Counted from the stretch's first letter, positions 25,566-34,890 are shown. The stretch: DNA of 64,000 nt from Streptomyces soli (GCF_003999195.1 NZ_RJVR01000192.1:1-64000), one strand, 5' to 3'. Numbers and translations are program-made. Notes: generated by a model not told the origin, from the letters alone.

Positions 25566-26660
25566 CTACTTGAGGCGGCGCACCGCTTCGTCCACCCGGT
25601 CGTCGGTCGCCGTGAAGGCGACGCGTACGTGGTTCTCGCCCGCCGGGCCGTAGAAGTCCCCGGGGGCCACCAGGATTCCGAGCTCGGCGAGTTCGGCGAC
25701 GGTGTCCCAGCAGGAGTCCCCGCGCGTCGCCCACAGGTAGAGGCTGGCCTCGCTGTGCTCGATCCGGAAGCCCGCGCCCTCGAAGGCGGCGCGCAAGGCG
25801 GCCCGGCGGCGGGCGTAGCGCTCGCGCTGCAGAGCCACGTGACCGTCGTCGCCGAGCGCCGCGATCGTCGCCGTCTGCACCGGAGCGGGCACGATCATGC
25901 CGCCGTGCTTGCGGATCTGCAGCAGCTCGCCCAGCACGCCCGGGTCGCCGAGCAGGAAGGCGGCCCGGTAGCCGGCCAGGTTGGACCGCTTGGACAGCGA
26001 GTGGACGGCCACGATGCCCTCGTACGACCCGCCGGAGATCTCCGGGTGCAGGACGGAGACCGGTTCGGCCTCCCAGCCGAGCTCCAGGTAGCACTCGTCG
26101 CTGAACAGCAGCACACCATGCTCGCGCGCCCAGGCCACGGCGGTGCGCAGCTCGTCCTTGCTCAGAACGCGACCGGTGGGGTTGGAGGGGCTGTTGAGCC
26201 AGAGCAGCTTCAGGCCCGCCGGGTCCAGCTCCGTGGGGTCGTCGTACGCGATGGGCTCGGCGCCCGCGAGCCGCGCACCGACCTCGTACGTCGGGTAGGC
26301 GAGGCGCGGGTAGGCGACCCGGTCGCCGGGGCCGAGGCCCAGCTGCGTCGGGAGCCAGGCGACCAGCTCCTTGGAGCCGATCACGGGCAGCACGTTGGTG
26401 TCGCCGAGCCCCTGCGCGCCCAGGCGGCGCGCCGCCCAGCCGGTGATCGCCGCGCGCAGCGCCGCCGTGCCCCACACCGTGGGGTACCCGGGGCTGTCCG
26501 CAGCCGCCGCCAGGGCGTCCTGGACGATCTCCGGGACCGGGTCCACGGGGGTGCCCACCGACAGGTCGACGACACCGCCGGCGTGCGCGGCGGCCTGAGC
26601 CTTGTACGGTTCGAGCCGATCCCAGGGGAAGACCGGGAGGCGGGCGGAGACTGGCGGCAC
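25566..26660 (-). CDS. dapC: N-succinyldiaminopimelate aminotransferase
   Basis: The product is 364 residues, a fold-type I PLP aminotransferase. SPSNPTG lies at 157-163, FSDECYLELGW near 186-196, and the PLP lysine K224 is in SLSKRSNLAGYR. The conserved Arg is near the C-terminal ENHVRVAFT. It transaminates N-succinyl-2-amino-6-ketopimelate in the lysine/DAP pathway and acts just before DapE. Related enzymes also serve prephenate, so dual use is possible. GTG 26660 begins the typical VSARLPVFPWDRL; the frame is open to 26792 but that overlaps fdxA. It follows fdxA at 88 bases, the same fdxC-dapC pair as in mycobacteria. Confidence 0.92.
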   Translation of the reverse strand: MPPVSARLPVFPWDRLEPYKAQAAAHAGGVVDLSVGTPVDPVPEIVQDALAAAADSPGYPTVWGTAALRAAITGWAARRLGAQGLGDTNVLPVIGSKELVAWLPTQLGLGPGDRVAYPRLAYPTYEVGARLAGAEPIAYDDPTELDPAGLKLLWLNSPSNPTGRVLSKDELRTAVAWAREHGVLLFSDECYLELGWEAEPVSVLHPEISGGSYEGIVAVHSLSKRSNLAGYRAAFLLGDPGVLGELLQIRKHGGMIVPAPVQTATIAALGDDGHVALQRERYARRRAALRAAFEGAGFRIEHSEASLYLWATRGDSCWDTVAELAELGILVAPGDFYGPAGENHVRVAFTATDDRVDEAVRRLK

Positions 26661-26748
26661 GGCGGTGCTCTCTTTCAGCAGTACGGCGGGACCCGCACGG
26701 CAGGGTGCGCCATGCGGGGCCCGCCCGATGCGGCTCTTCTGTCCTTTA

Positions 26749-27069
26749 TCAGCCGTTCTGCGGAGGCAGGGCGGCGATGAACGGGTGGTCACGCTCGATC
26801 AGCCCGAGCTTGGAGGCACCACCGGGCGAGCCGAGTTCGTCGAAGAACTCGACGTTCGCCTTGTAGTAGTCCTTCCACTCCTCCGGGGTGTCGTCCTCGT
26901 AGAAGATGGCCTCCACCGGGCAGACCGGCTCACAGGCGCCACAGTCGACGCATTCGTCCGGGTGGATGTACAAGGACCGCTTGCCCTCGTAAATGCAGTC
27001 GACGGGGCACTCCTCGATGCACGCCTTGTCCTTGACGTCCACACAAGGCTGCGCGATGACGTAGGTCAC
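26749..27069 (-). CDS. fdxA: Seven-iron ferredoxin
   Basis: The product is 106 residues. Eight cysteines (9, 17, 21, 25, 40, 43, 46, 50) follow the [3Fe-4S][4Fe-4S] pattern, in CIEECPVDC and CVDCGACEPVC. The C-terminal helical extension (EEWKDYYKANVEFFDELG) is typical of actinobacterial seven-iron ferredoxins that donate electrons to P450s and other oxidoreductases. GTG 27069 has GAGGAACGACAGC upstream. It is transcribed ahead of dapC, and divergent from the GNAT gene with 107 bases between starts. Confidence 0.95.
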   Translation of the reverse strand: MTYVIAQPCVDVKDKACIEECPVDCIYEGKRSLYIHPDECVDCGACEPVCPVEAIFYEDDTPEEWKDYYKANVEFFDELGSPGGASKLGLIERDHPFIAALPPQNG

Positions 27070-27176
27070 GCTGTCGTTCCTCCTCGATCAGGGCCATTCG
27101 CGCGGGAGCGCGGCGTCGTCGATGCCCGCCCCTAGTATCTCCGTTCCTGGGCATCAGACGAACAGGAGGGGCCGCG

Positions 27177-28166
27177 ATGAGCATGGATTTCGCCGCTAGA
27201 GGACGGCCTGAACTACACCTTACCGTCTCTGACGTGGGCAAACGGGTCTCTGTGCGGCGGATTGCGGAGGTCGTGGCGGGTCGCCCGGTGTTCCGCGACG
27301 CGGTCGGGGTTCTCACATCGTGGAATGACGGAGTGCTCATCGTCACGCGCCGGACCGGCGAAGCCGTCCACATCGCGGAAAACTCGGTCGTCGCCGGCAA
27401 GGTCGTCCCCGACACGCCGCTCCGGCGCGGCATCCGTGCCCCCCGCGCCACCGCTCAGGAACTGCAGGAGATCGCCTCGCGCGACTGGCCCGCCCAGGAG
27501 ACCGAGCGGCTCGGCGACTGGGTCCTGCGGGCCGCCGGTGGCTTCACCCGGCGGGCCAACTCGGTGCTGCCGTTCGGCGACCCCGGCATACCGGTGGCGG
27601 CCGCCGCCGGGCGCATCGTGGAGTGGTACGCGGCCCGGGGCCTGCCCGGCTGCGTCCAGGTCACCGACGAGGGGCTGGACGCAGAACTGGCCGCCCTCGG
27701 CTGGACGAACGAGGCCGAGGCCCTGCTGCGCACGGCGCCGCTGCCGCCGCTGGCCAACCTGCCCGGCGCGGAGCGCGTACGGCTGTCGCGGGAGGTCGAC
27801 GCGGACTGGCTGGCGCGGTATCACCGGACGGGCGCGCTGGGTGAGGAGGCGGTCAAGGTCCTCACGGGTGGGCCGTCGGTGTGGTTTGCGACGGTGCCGG
27901 GCACCGAGGGGCCCGCGGCCATCGGGCGCTGCGTGGTGGACGGGGCCTGGGCGATGTTCGGGGCGGTCGAGGTCGATCCGGCGGCGCGGCGGCAGGGGCT
28001 GGCCACGGCGGTGATGGCGGCGCTGGCGCTGCGAGCGGTGGCGGAGGGCGCCTCCGGGGCGTATCTGCAGGTCGAGGCGGACAACGAGGGCGCGGGGAGC
28101 ATGTACGACCGGCTGGGCTTCACGACGCACCACGCTTACCACTACCGACGCGCGCCGAAGGGGTAG
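27177..28166 (+). CDS. GNAT-family N-acetyltransferase
   Basis: The product is 329 residues. Residues 1-80 form a small beta domain (RVSVRRIAEVVAGRPVF, VLIVTRRTGEAVHI). A middle region resembles a first degenerate acetyltransferase half, and residues 240-329 carry the active GNAT fold with the acetyl-CoA loop ARRQGLATAVM and LQVEADNEGAGSMYDRLGF. The substrate is unknown. The gene begins ATGAGCATG after AGGAGGGGCCGCG. The next gene follows 9 bases later, so they form an operon. Confidence 0.87.
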   Translation: MSMDFAARGRPELHLTVSDVGKRVSVRRIAEVVAGRPVFRDAVGVLTSWNDGVLIVTRRTGEAVHIAENSVVAGKVVPDTPLRRGIRAPRATAQELQEIASRDWPAQETERLGDWVLRAAGGFTRRANSVLPFGDPGIPVAAAAGRIVEWYAARGLPGCVQVTDEGLDAELAALGWTNEAEALLRTAPLPPLANLPGAERVRLSREVDADWLARYHRTGALGEEAVKVLTGGPSVWFATVPGTEGPAAIGRCVVDGAWAMFGAVEVDPAARRQGLATAVMAALALRAVAEGASGAYLQVEADNEGAGSMYDRLGFTTHHAYHYRRAPKG

Positions 28167-28175
28167 ATCCCCTTT

Positions 28176-29006
28176 ATGGCCATGGACGACACCGTCAGGC
28201 ATCGGTTCGCGGAGGCGGCGCGCGAGGAGCGGCCCGACCTCGCCGCGCTGTGCCTGCTCGTCGGCGCCGAGGCCGACCCGGCGCTCGGTGAGGCCGGACT
28301 CGACGCCGCCCAGATCGAGCTCGACCGGCTGGCCGGGCTCGTTCCGTACGGCCTCGTACGGCCCCTGGACTGGGCGAACGCCACCGCCGACCTACTCGGC
28401 GCCCGCAACGGCTTCCACGGCACCCCGGCGGACTACCGGCGGCTGGAGTCCTCGCTGCTGCCCGAGGTGCTGCGTCGGCGGCGGGGCCTGCCGATCCTGC
28501 TGTCGGTCGTCTGGATCGAGGTCGCCCGCCGGGCCGGCGCCCCGGTCTACGGGGTCGCCCTGCCCGGCCACTTCGTCGTGGGCTTCGGCGATCCCGGGGG
28601 CTCCTTCGTCCTCGCCGACCCCTTCGACGGCGGGCGAATCCTGGGCGACGACGACGTGAGGCTGCTCGTCGCCGGCGCGACCGGCGCCCCGCCGTCCGCC
28701 GCGATGCTCACGCCGGCCGACCCCCTGGACATCGTCATGCGGATCCTCAACAACATCCGTGCCTGGGCGTCCGCCCGCCCCGAGCACCTCCGCGTCCAGC
28801 TCTGGGCCGTAGAGCTCTCGCTGCTCCTCCCCCGCCATCCGGCCCGCCTGCGGTACGAGCATGCCCAACTGCTCGTGCGCACCGGTGACTTCGCGGGCGG
28901 GGCGGCGGAGATGGACGCCTACGCGGACGTCGTCGCCGAGGTCGAGCCCGCGTCGGCCGCCGCCATCCGGGGGCAGGCCCGGGCGGCCCGGGCGCTGCTG
29001 AACTGA
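28176..29006 (+). CDS. SirB1-family/transglutaminase-like protein
   Basis: The product is 276 residues. The N-terminal helical part and the core segment YRRLESSLLPEVLRRRRGLP followed by ILLSVVWIEVARRAGAPVYGVALPGHFVV match the SirB1_N/transglutaminase-like family, with a conserved His (GHFVVGF) and Asp (LADPFDGG). The usual catalytic Cys is not obvious. A C-terminal TPR-like helical pair (RYEHAQLLVRTGDFAGGAAEM) completes the family layout. Its biochemical role is unknown. It overlaps no gene but follows the GNAT gene by 9 bases and is probably co-transcribed. Confidence 0.83.
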   Translation: MAMDDTVRHRFAEAAREERPDLAALCLLVGAEADPALGEAGLDAAQIELDRLAGLVPYGLVRPLDWANATADLLGARNGFHGTPADYRRLESSLLPEVLRRRRGLPILLSVVWIEVARRAGAPVYGVALPGHFVVGFGDPGGSFVLADPFDGGRILGDDDVRLLVAGATGAPPSAAMLTPADPLDIVMRILNNIRAWASARPEHLRVQLWAVELSLLLPRHPARLRYEHAQLLVRTGDFAGGAAEMDAYADVVAEVEPASAAAIRGQARAARALLN

Positions 29007-29034
29007 CGCTGCCGTTGTCTCTTCCGGGCTTTGA

Positions 29035-29640
29035 TCAGAGCCAGCCGCGCTCTCGGGCGATCCGTACCGCCTCGGCGCGGTTGCGGGCGGCCGTCTTCTG
29101 GATCGCGGTGGACAGGTAGTTGCGTACGGTGCCCTCCGACAGGTGCAGTGCCCTCGCGATGTCGGCGTTGGCGCGCCCGTCCGCCGCCGCCCGCAGTACG
29201 TCCCGCTCGCGCGGCGTCAGCGGATCCGCGCCCTCGGCGAGGGCGGCGGCGGCCAGGGCCGGGTCGATGACCCGCTCGCCGCGCAGTACACGCCGTACGG
29301 CGTCGGCGAGTTGCGCGGCCGGGGCGTCCTTGACCAGGAAGGCGTCGGCGCCGGACTCCATGGCCCGGCGCAGGTAGCCGGGGCGGCCGAAGGTGGTCAC
29401 GATGACGATCCGCACGCCCGGCAGCGCCTTGCGGAGCGCAGCCGCCGCGTCCAGGCCCGTCATGCCGGGCATCTCGATGTCGAGCAGGGCGACATCGGCG
29501 CCGCTGTCGCGTGCCGCGGCGATGACCTCGTCGCCGCGGCCTACCTGGGCGACGACCTCGATGTCCTCCTCGAGACCGAGGAGTGTGGCGAGTGCCTCCC
29601 GCACCATCGACTGGTCCTCAGCGAGCAGCACCCTGATCAT
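29035..29640 (-). CDS. NarL/FixJ-family response regulator
   Basis: The product is 201 residues. The receiver domain carries the acidic pocket LAEDQ and the phospho-acceptor Asp in VALLDIEMPG, with VKDAPAAQL containing the conserved Lys. The C-terminal LuxR helix-turn-helix is LTPRERDVLRAAADGRANADIARALHLSEGT. ATG 29640 lies 23 bases inside the upstream histidine kinase gene, so the pair is translationally coupled. It should regulate transcription, most likely of the adjacent ABC exporter genes; that target is inference from operon structure. Confidence 0.93.
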   Translation of the reverse strand: MIRVLLAEDQSMVREALATLLGLEEDIEVVAQVGRGDEVIAAARDSGADVALLDIEMPGMTGLDAAAALRKALPGVRIVIVTTFGRPGYLRRAMESGADAFLVKDAPAAQLADAVRRVLRGERVIDPALAAAALAEGADPLTPRERDVLRAAADGRANADIARALHLSEGTVRNYLSTAIQKTAARNRAEAVRIARERGWL

Positions 29641-30862
29641 GCGGTGCAGCGTAGCCGCTGAGGCGCAGCGGCACCCAGGCGCACAGCGTGAAGCCGCCAC
29701 CGGCCCGGGAGGAGGTGCTGAGGCGGCCGCCCGCCAGCAGCAGCCTCTCGTCCAGCCCGGTGAGGCCGTGGCCGGGGCGGTGGCCCGGGTCGAGGCCGCG
29801 GCCGTCGTCGCTGACGGTCAGGCTGAACTCGTCGCCGTCCTCCCCGAGGGCCAGGCGGCAGCGGGCGGCGCCGCTGTGCCGTACGACATTGGTCACCGCC
29901 TCGCGCAACGCCCAGGCCAGGGCGGCCTCGTCGTCGGGCGCGAGCCGGTCGTGGCCCATCCACTGCACCGGGTCGAAGTCCGCCTCGATGCCGGCGGCAC
30001 GCAGGGCGGCCGAGGTACCGGCCAGTTCGACGGCGAGGGTGGGGCGCCGGTAACCGCCGACCGCCTCGCGGACGTCGACGAGGGCCTGCCTGCTGACCCG
30101 CTCGATGTCGGCGACCTGGACGGCCGCGTCGTCGGGCCGGTCGGGGAGCATGCGGCCTGCGAGCTCGCTCTTGAGGGTGATCAGGGAGAGCGAGTGGCCG
30201 AGCAGGTCGTGCAGGTCACGGGCGAGCCGCAGCCGCTCCTCGTTCGCGGCCAGGTGCGCGATCGTCTCCCGCGCCTCCCGCAACGCCCGCATCGCGCTGA
30301 CCAGTTGCCGGATCCCGACCATCGCGAAGCCGCTGAGGAAGCAGGGAATGCCGAGCGACAGGAGGGTGTCCGACCCGGCATGGATCAGAACGCCGGTGGC
30401 GAAGAGCAGGCCCGTGACGACGGCGATGGCCCATCGGGAGCGGTCCGGCCGGAGGACGGATCCGCAGGCGACGGCCGCGTAGACGAAGAGCCCCAGCCAG
30501 GAGTCGCCGAGGGTGAGCGACAGCGCGACGGCGAGGACACCGAGCAAGACCAGCGTGACGTGGACCCAGCGCGGCTGGTCGGGCTGGTTGGTGCGGAAGA
30601 ACACCAGGGCGAGGTAGGCGAGGACGAAGCCGGTCAGTCCGGTCCAGCCCAGGACCAGGGCCGGGAGGCCGTGGTGACCGTGGACGAGGTTGTCGAGCGG
30701 ATAGGCGAGATAGACCATCCACATGGCGATCCACAGCAGCTTCACCCACGCCTGGCGGCGGGTCTCCGGGGCATGTCCCATGCCCAGCGCGTCGTCGGCC
30801 GCCGTGGCCGCCGCGCCACGCCACGGCGGCCACGGCGGCCAGCTCTGCTTCCGTACAGGCAT
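29618..30862 (-). CDS. DesK/NarX-like sensor histidine kinase
   Basis: The product is 414 residues. Six hydrophobic segments in the first 190 residues form the sensor, without a large external domain, which fits detection within the membrane. The HisKA_3 dimerisation motif RLARDLHDLLGHSLSLI contains the phospho-acceptor His. The ATPase domain shows REAVTNVVRHSGA and VSDDGRGLDPGHRPGHGLTG. It phosphorylates the overlapping response regulator. The gene starts 9 bases after the permease stop, placing ATPase, permease, kinase and regulator in one operon. Confidence 0.92.
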   Translation of the reverse strand: MPVRKQSWPPWPPWRGAAATAADDALGMGHAPETRRQAWVKLLWIAMWMVYLAYPLDNLVHGHHGLPALVLGWTGLTGFVLAYLALVFFRTNQPDQPRWVHVTLVLLGVLAVALSLTLGDSWLGLFVYAAVACGSVLRPDRSRWAIAVVTGLLFATGVLIHAGSDTLLSLGIPCFLSGFAMVGIRQLVSAMRALREARETIAHLAANEERLRLARDLHDLLGHSLSLITLKSELAGRMLPDRPDDAAVQVADIERVSRQALVDVREAVGGYRRPTLAVELAGTSAALRAAGIEADFDPVQWMGHDRLAPDDEAALAWALREAVTNVVRHSGAARCRLALGEDGDEFSLTVSDDGRGLDPGHRPGHGLTGLDERLLLAGGRLSTSSRAGGGFTLCAWVPLRLSGYAAPHDQGAAR

Positions 30863-30871
30863 GACTCTTCC

Positions 30872-31612
30872 TTACGCCTTCGCCGTGTCCTTGCGGTACA
30901 TCCAAGCCGCCCCGCCCGCGAAGAGTACGAGGTAGAAGGCCAGCACCGCGATGTCCTTCAGATGCGGCGCGCTGCCGAACTCGATGGCCTGGCCCAGCGC
31001 CGCGTAGGGCCGCGCCGGCAGATAGTCGGCGATGGTCTGCAGCCAGCCCGGGAAGAGGGTGAAGGGCGCCCACAGGCCGCCGAGCGCCGCGAGCACGAAG
31101 TACGCGATCATCGCGATCGGCCGCGCCACGTCGGCAGTGGCCACATACCCGATGGCCACGCCCAGCGCGGCGAAGACGAAGCTGCCCGCCCAGCTGCAGA
31201 GCAGGATCCCGGCCCACTGCCAGGCATCGAGCCGCACCTGCTTCACGGACGCCGCGACCAGCATGACGAGGATGATCGACGGCAGGCTGATGGTCGCGGC
31301 GGAGGCGATCTTCGCGGTGACGTAGCCGCGCCCCGGGAGGGCGGTGAGGCGCAACTGCCGCACCCAGCCCTTCTCGCGTTCGCGGGAGATGCGCTCGGCG
31401 TTGCCCATGAGCACGGCGGTCATCGCGCCGAAGGCGCACATCGCGACCATGTAGTACGCGACGACGGTGATGCCGAGGCCGTCGAGCTTCTTGTGCGCGT
31501 CCTGGCCCGCCGTCAGGAGGAGGAAGAGCACGGGAGGGTAGATCACCGAGAAGAACATGAATTTCCGGTTGCGCAGCACGCGCAGGATCTCCAGCTTGAT
31601 CAGGGTCTTCAT
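30872..31612 (-). CDS. ABC-2 type exporter permease
   Basis: The product is 246 residues with six membrane helices in the ABC-2 layout: an N-terminal MKTLIKLEILRVLRNRKFMF, first helix FFSVIYPPVLFLLLTAG, and a cytoplasmic ERISREREKGWVRQLRLTAL coupling segment. It forms the membrane channel of an exporter with the ATPase encoded just upstream (4-base ATGA overlap). Gene pairing with a DesK-like system resembles efflux or membrane-stress modules. The substrate cannot be deduced. Confidence 0.9.
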   Translation of the reverse strand: MKTLIKLEILRVLRNRKFMFFSVIYPPVLFLLLTAGQDAHKKLDGLGITVVAYYMVAMCAFGAMTAVLMGNAERISREREKGWVRQLRLTALPGRGYVTAKIASAATISLPSIILVMLVAASVKQVRLDAWQWAGILLCSWAGSFVFAALGVAIGYVATADVARPIAMIAYFVLAALGGLWAPFTLFPGWLQTIADYLPARPYAALGQAIEFGSAPHLKDIAVLAFYLVLFAGGAAWMYRKDTAKA

Positions 31613-32607
31613 CGGTTGGCCGCTTCCTCTTCCGCGGTGATGGCCAGGAACGCCTGCTCCAGGCCGAGTCCGGCGACTTCCAGATTGCGGGGGTACAGGC
31701 CCGCCGCGTAGACGGCGTGTACGGTGGCGTCCGCGTCGGTGGACCGGATCCGGACCGTACGGCCGGAGATCTCCAGCCCGGCCAGGTGCGGCAGGGCGTT
31801 GAGGACGGCCTCGGGGGTCTCGCCGCTCGGGTCGTCCCGGTCCTCCCGGTCCTCGCGGTCCTCCAGGCCCTCCAGGTCGAAGACGATCCGCCGGGCGCCG
31901 GCCCGCGCCTTGATCTCGGCGGCCGTTCCGTCGGCCAGCAGCCGGCCCCGGTGCAGCACCAGGACGCGGTCGGCGATCGCGTCCGCCTCCTCCAGGTAAT
32001 GGGTCGCGAACAGGACCGTCCGGCCCTCCGCCGCCTGCGCGCGCATGGTCGCCCAGAAGGCCTGCCGGGCCGACACGTCCATCCCCGTCGTCGGCTCGTC
32101 CAGCACGATCAGCTCATTCGCCCCCGCCGTCGCCAGCGCGAAGCGGACCCGCTGCTCCTGGCCCCCCGACAGCTTGTTGACCTTCCGCCCCGCGATCTCC
32201 GTGAGGTCCGCGGTGGCCAGCACCTGGTCCACGGGGTGCGCACGCGGATGCAGGTCGCACGCCAGCTGGACGACCTCGCGTACGGTCACGTCCTCCATCA
32301 GGCCGCCGCTCTGCAGCATCGCGCCGACCATGCCCCGCGCGATCGCCTGCCGCGGGCTTCCCCCGAACAGCTCGACCGTCCCGGTGTCGGGCATCCTCAG
32401 GCCCAGCAGCAGGTCCAGTGCCGTCGACTTGCCCGCCCCGTTCGGGCCGAGCAGCGCCACGGTCTCGCCGGGGTGGAGTTCGAGGGTGAGATCTGCGACG
32501 GCCTGCACGTCGCCGAAGCTCTTGCTCACGCCGTTGAAGCCGACCACGGTGGTGGTCTCTGCCGTTGTGGACGTTGTGGACGTCTTCCGTGTCGCGGTTG
32601 CGGTCAT
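31609..32607 (-). CDS. ABC exporter ATP-binding protein
   Basis: The product is 332 residues. Walker A is LLGPNGAGKST, the signature is LSGGQEQRVRF, and Walker B with catalytic Glu is LIVLDEPTTGMD; HYLEEAD supplies the switch His. The C-terminal extension (about residues 225-332) is typical of drug or antibiotic exporter ATPases. Note the signature reads SGGQEQR instead of the commoner SGGQ-x-R-R. The ATG at 32607 is chosen; an in-frame ATG at 32679 lies further upstream. It is the first gene of the four-gene exporter/two-component operon. Confidence 0.92.
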   Translation of the reverse strand: MTATATRKTSTTSTTAETTTVVGFNGVSKSFGDVQAVADLTLELHPGETVALLGPNGAGKSTALDLLLGLRMPDTGTVELFGGSPRQAIARGMVGAMLQSGGLMEDVTVREVVQLACDLHPRAHPVDQVLATADLTEIAGRKVNKLSGGQEQRVRFALATAGANELIVLDEPTTGMDVSARQAFWATMRAQAAEGRTVLFATHYLEEADAIADRVLVLHRGRLLADGTAAEIKARAGARRIVFDLEGLEDREDREDRDDPSGETPEAVLNALPHLAGLEISGRTVRIRSTDADATVHAVYAAGLYPRNLEVAGLGLEQAFLAITAEEEAANR

Positions 32608-32746
32608 GCGGCAAGCTTCGCCCGGCGGCGGGGGGCGCGGCAGTGCGCGGGATCCTGTCCTCGGGGTGACAGATGTCATGGGTGGGGGAAGTGCCCCTGT
32701 CTGCCCCCTGGCCGGAGGAATCGCTTCCGTCCGGCCAGGGTGGCTG

Positions 32747-34729
32747 CTACGGGACCGCGTTCGAAAACGTGACGGTCTTCTTCGTGGCGTCGGCGGTCTG
32801 CAGAGCCGGAAGCATCGCGCTGGCCACGTCCTGGGGGGTGACGGCCGTCTTCGAGCCGTCCCCCCGCTGGAGCAGGATGCCGTCGAAGGCGTGCCCGTAG
32901 AGGCCCTTCAGGACGGTCAGGTCGATGTGCGGGGTGAGTTCGCCGTTCACGGCGACCATCGTGAGGAACTTCGGCAGTGACTTCTGCGGGCCGAAGGCGA
33001 TCAGGGACACTCCGCTGGAGTTCTTGAACGTGACCATCTTCGACATCGCGGTCTTGCCGAAGCCGTTGACCGCCGCGTCGAGCTTGGCCTGGGTGACCTT
33101 GGGCTGGACGGTGGTGACGGGGAGGGGGACGGCGGTGCTGCTGCCGGTCTCCAGGTGGGTGCGGTAGGCGGCGGCGACCTTGGCGAGGGAGGCGTCGACG
33201 TTGATGGCCTGGTGGGCGCTGCCAGGGACGGCGACGGCCTTGCCGCTCTCGAACTTGACCATGCCGTCGGTGCCGGTGCTGCCGGTGTTGAGCTGGTCGG
33301 AGAGGGTGTTGAGGCGGGCCCGGAGCTTTTCCTCGTCGGTGACCATGGTGGGCTCGGCCTGGCGGGTGCCGCCGAAGAGGGAGCCTATGACGGTGACGGG
33401 GTTGTAGTCGCGGTGGGCGACGCTGCTGACGGTGGCGTCTATGTCGACGTCGAGGCCGGCGGAGGAGGGCTTGATCTTCTCCTCGGTCTTGCCGACGGTG
33501 ACGGTCAGCGGGGCGGTCTCGCGGTCGCCGAGTACGGAGCCGAGCGCGGCGACGGCGTCGCTCCGGGACTTGCCGCCGATGTCGATGCCGAGGACGGTCG
33601 TGCCGGCCGGGACGTCTGCGTGGTCCATCAGCAGGCCGGCGCCGTACGCGAAGCCGGCCACGACGAGGAGGGCGACGCCGGCCAGGATCACCTTCGAGCG
33701 GCCCTTGGGTGCGGGCTTCTCTCCGGGCTGCGCCGGCTTGGTGACCGGCGGCCCGGCGGGCGGCACGGCCGGGATGCCGCTGACCACGGTGTCGCCGGAG
33801 AGCCGGTCGCGGTCGCCGGGGAAGCCGGCCGGGGGGACCTGCATCTCGCCGGTGACCGGGCCGGCGGTGGGCCCGGCGGGCGGCTGGTAGCTCGGGAACG
33901 GCGTGCTGCCCGGGCCGCCCGGCGCGCCGGTGGTACCCGGGAAGGGCCGGGGGCCCTCGCCGGTGGTGCCCGGGAAGGGCCGGGGGCCGGGACCGGGGCG
34001 CGGACCCTGGGCGGGGCCTATGGTCGGACCGGCGGGGCCCTCGTTGAGGTACGGAATGGTGGGGCGGCGGCCCTGCGGCGGCGGGGCGGCCGGGCCGCCG
34101 GCGGGACCGGAGGCCGCGAAGTCGCCGAGGCTGAGCGGCTGCGTGGCCTCGGGCGCCTGCGGGAACGGAGACGGGGCCGGCGCCGGAGCCGGGATCTGCT
34201 GCGTGGTCTCAGCAGGGGCAGGGGCCGGAGCCGGAGACTTGCGGGGCGCGAACCAGTCGCTCGGGGCCTTCTCCGCCTCGGCGGCCGGAGCCGGAGCCGG
34301 TGCAGGCGCAGGCGCCGGGGCCCTTGCCGGAGCAACCGGAGCCGAAGGCACGACCCCGGGCGGGGGCGTCGGGTCGCCACCGACCGTCCAGCCGGACGGG
34401 AGTTCCGTCGGCTCGGCCGCGAACTCCGCACCGGGCGCCCCGTCAACCGGCGTACGGACGACCACCGGCGGAATCGGCCGGGACCCGGGGATGTTGATCC
34501 GTACCCGGGTGGTCAGCGTGGTCTCGGTCTTGGGCTCGTCCGTGGCAGGCGGGGCGGCGTGGACGGCGTCGTCCGCCACCTCGCCCTCGCGCGGCCGCTC
34601 CTGCGGGTGCAGCGACGGAAACGGCCTGGTCCCGTACGGCGGGGTGCCGGACGGATACGCGGCTCCGCCACGACCACCCTGCGGCCCGGGGGCAGCATCA
34701 GGGGACGAACTGTCAGTTTCACGACTCAA
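32747..34729 (-). CDS. Large membrane protein with YoaR-like putative peptidoglycan-binding domains
   Basis: The product is 660 residues. The first 340 residues are Pro/Ala/Gly-rich and disordered, with tandem repeats (APAPAPAPAPA; PRPFPGTTG twice). One membrane helix lies near 343-367 (VILAGVALLVVAGFAYGAGLL). The extracytoplasmic part contains two copies of the PG_binding_4 type domain (TAPLTVTVGKTEEKIKPSSA and a second after VTQAKLDAAV). No VanW domain follows. It probably connects the envelope to a cytoplasmic disordered tail. The TTG at 34729 has GGGAGAG 6 bases before it, the best start in the frame. Confidence 0.8.
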   Translation of the reverse strand: MSRETDSSSPDAAPGPQGGRGGAAYPSGTPPYGTRPFPSLHPQERPREGEVADDAVHAAPPATDEPKTETTLTTRVRINIPGSRPIPPVVVRTPVDGAPGAEFAAEPTELPSGWTVGGDPTPPPGVVPSAPVAPARAPAPAPAPAPAPAAEAEKAPSDWFAPRKSPAPAPAPAETTQQIPAPAPAPSPFPQAPEATQPLSLGDFAASGPAGGPAAPPPQGRRPTIPYLNEGPAGPTIGPAQGPRPGPGPRPFPGTTGEGPRPFPGTTGAPGGPGSTPFPSYQPPAGPTAGPVTGEMQVPPAGFPGDRDRLSGDTVVSGIPAVPPAGPPVTKPAQPGEKPAPKGRSKVILAGVALLVVAGFAYGAGLLMDHADVPAGTTVLGIDIGGKSRSDAVAALGSVLGDRETAPLTVTVGKTEEKIKPSSAGLDVDIDATVSSVAHRDYNPVTVIGSLFGGTRQAEPTMVTDEEKLRARLNTLSDQLNTGSTGTDGMVKFESGKAVAVPGSAHQAINVDASLAKVAAAYRTHLETGSSTAVPLPVTTVQPKVTQAKLDAAVNGFGKTAMSKMVTFKNSSGVSLIAFGPQKSLPKFLTMVAVNGELTPHIDLTVLKGLYGHAFDGILLQRGDGSKTAVTPQDVASAMLPALQTADATKKTVTFSNAVP

Positions 34730-34890
34730 AGCAGGCTCTCCCGGTTCGCTTCGCCACCCGTCACGGCCATCCGCGGGCGGCCCGGCGGCGCGCACCACCA
34801 TACTGGGCTCCGCCGAGCGGGTACCCATCGTCCACCACTGAATCGGGCGACAACCGGCTTCCGTCCGGCGATACGGCGCTACGTTGGCGC

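Noticed and set aside
29393-31711. 772-codon plus-strand frame opposite the two-component and ABC genes
   Set aside because: Antisense shadow; the opposite strand has intact receiver, kinase and permease motifs.
33900-34340. CRISPR-like or tandem DNA repeats
   Set aside because: The periodicity is codon-level repetition of Pro/Ala/Gly (APAP, PRPFPGTTG) in a disordered protein region, without spacers.
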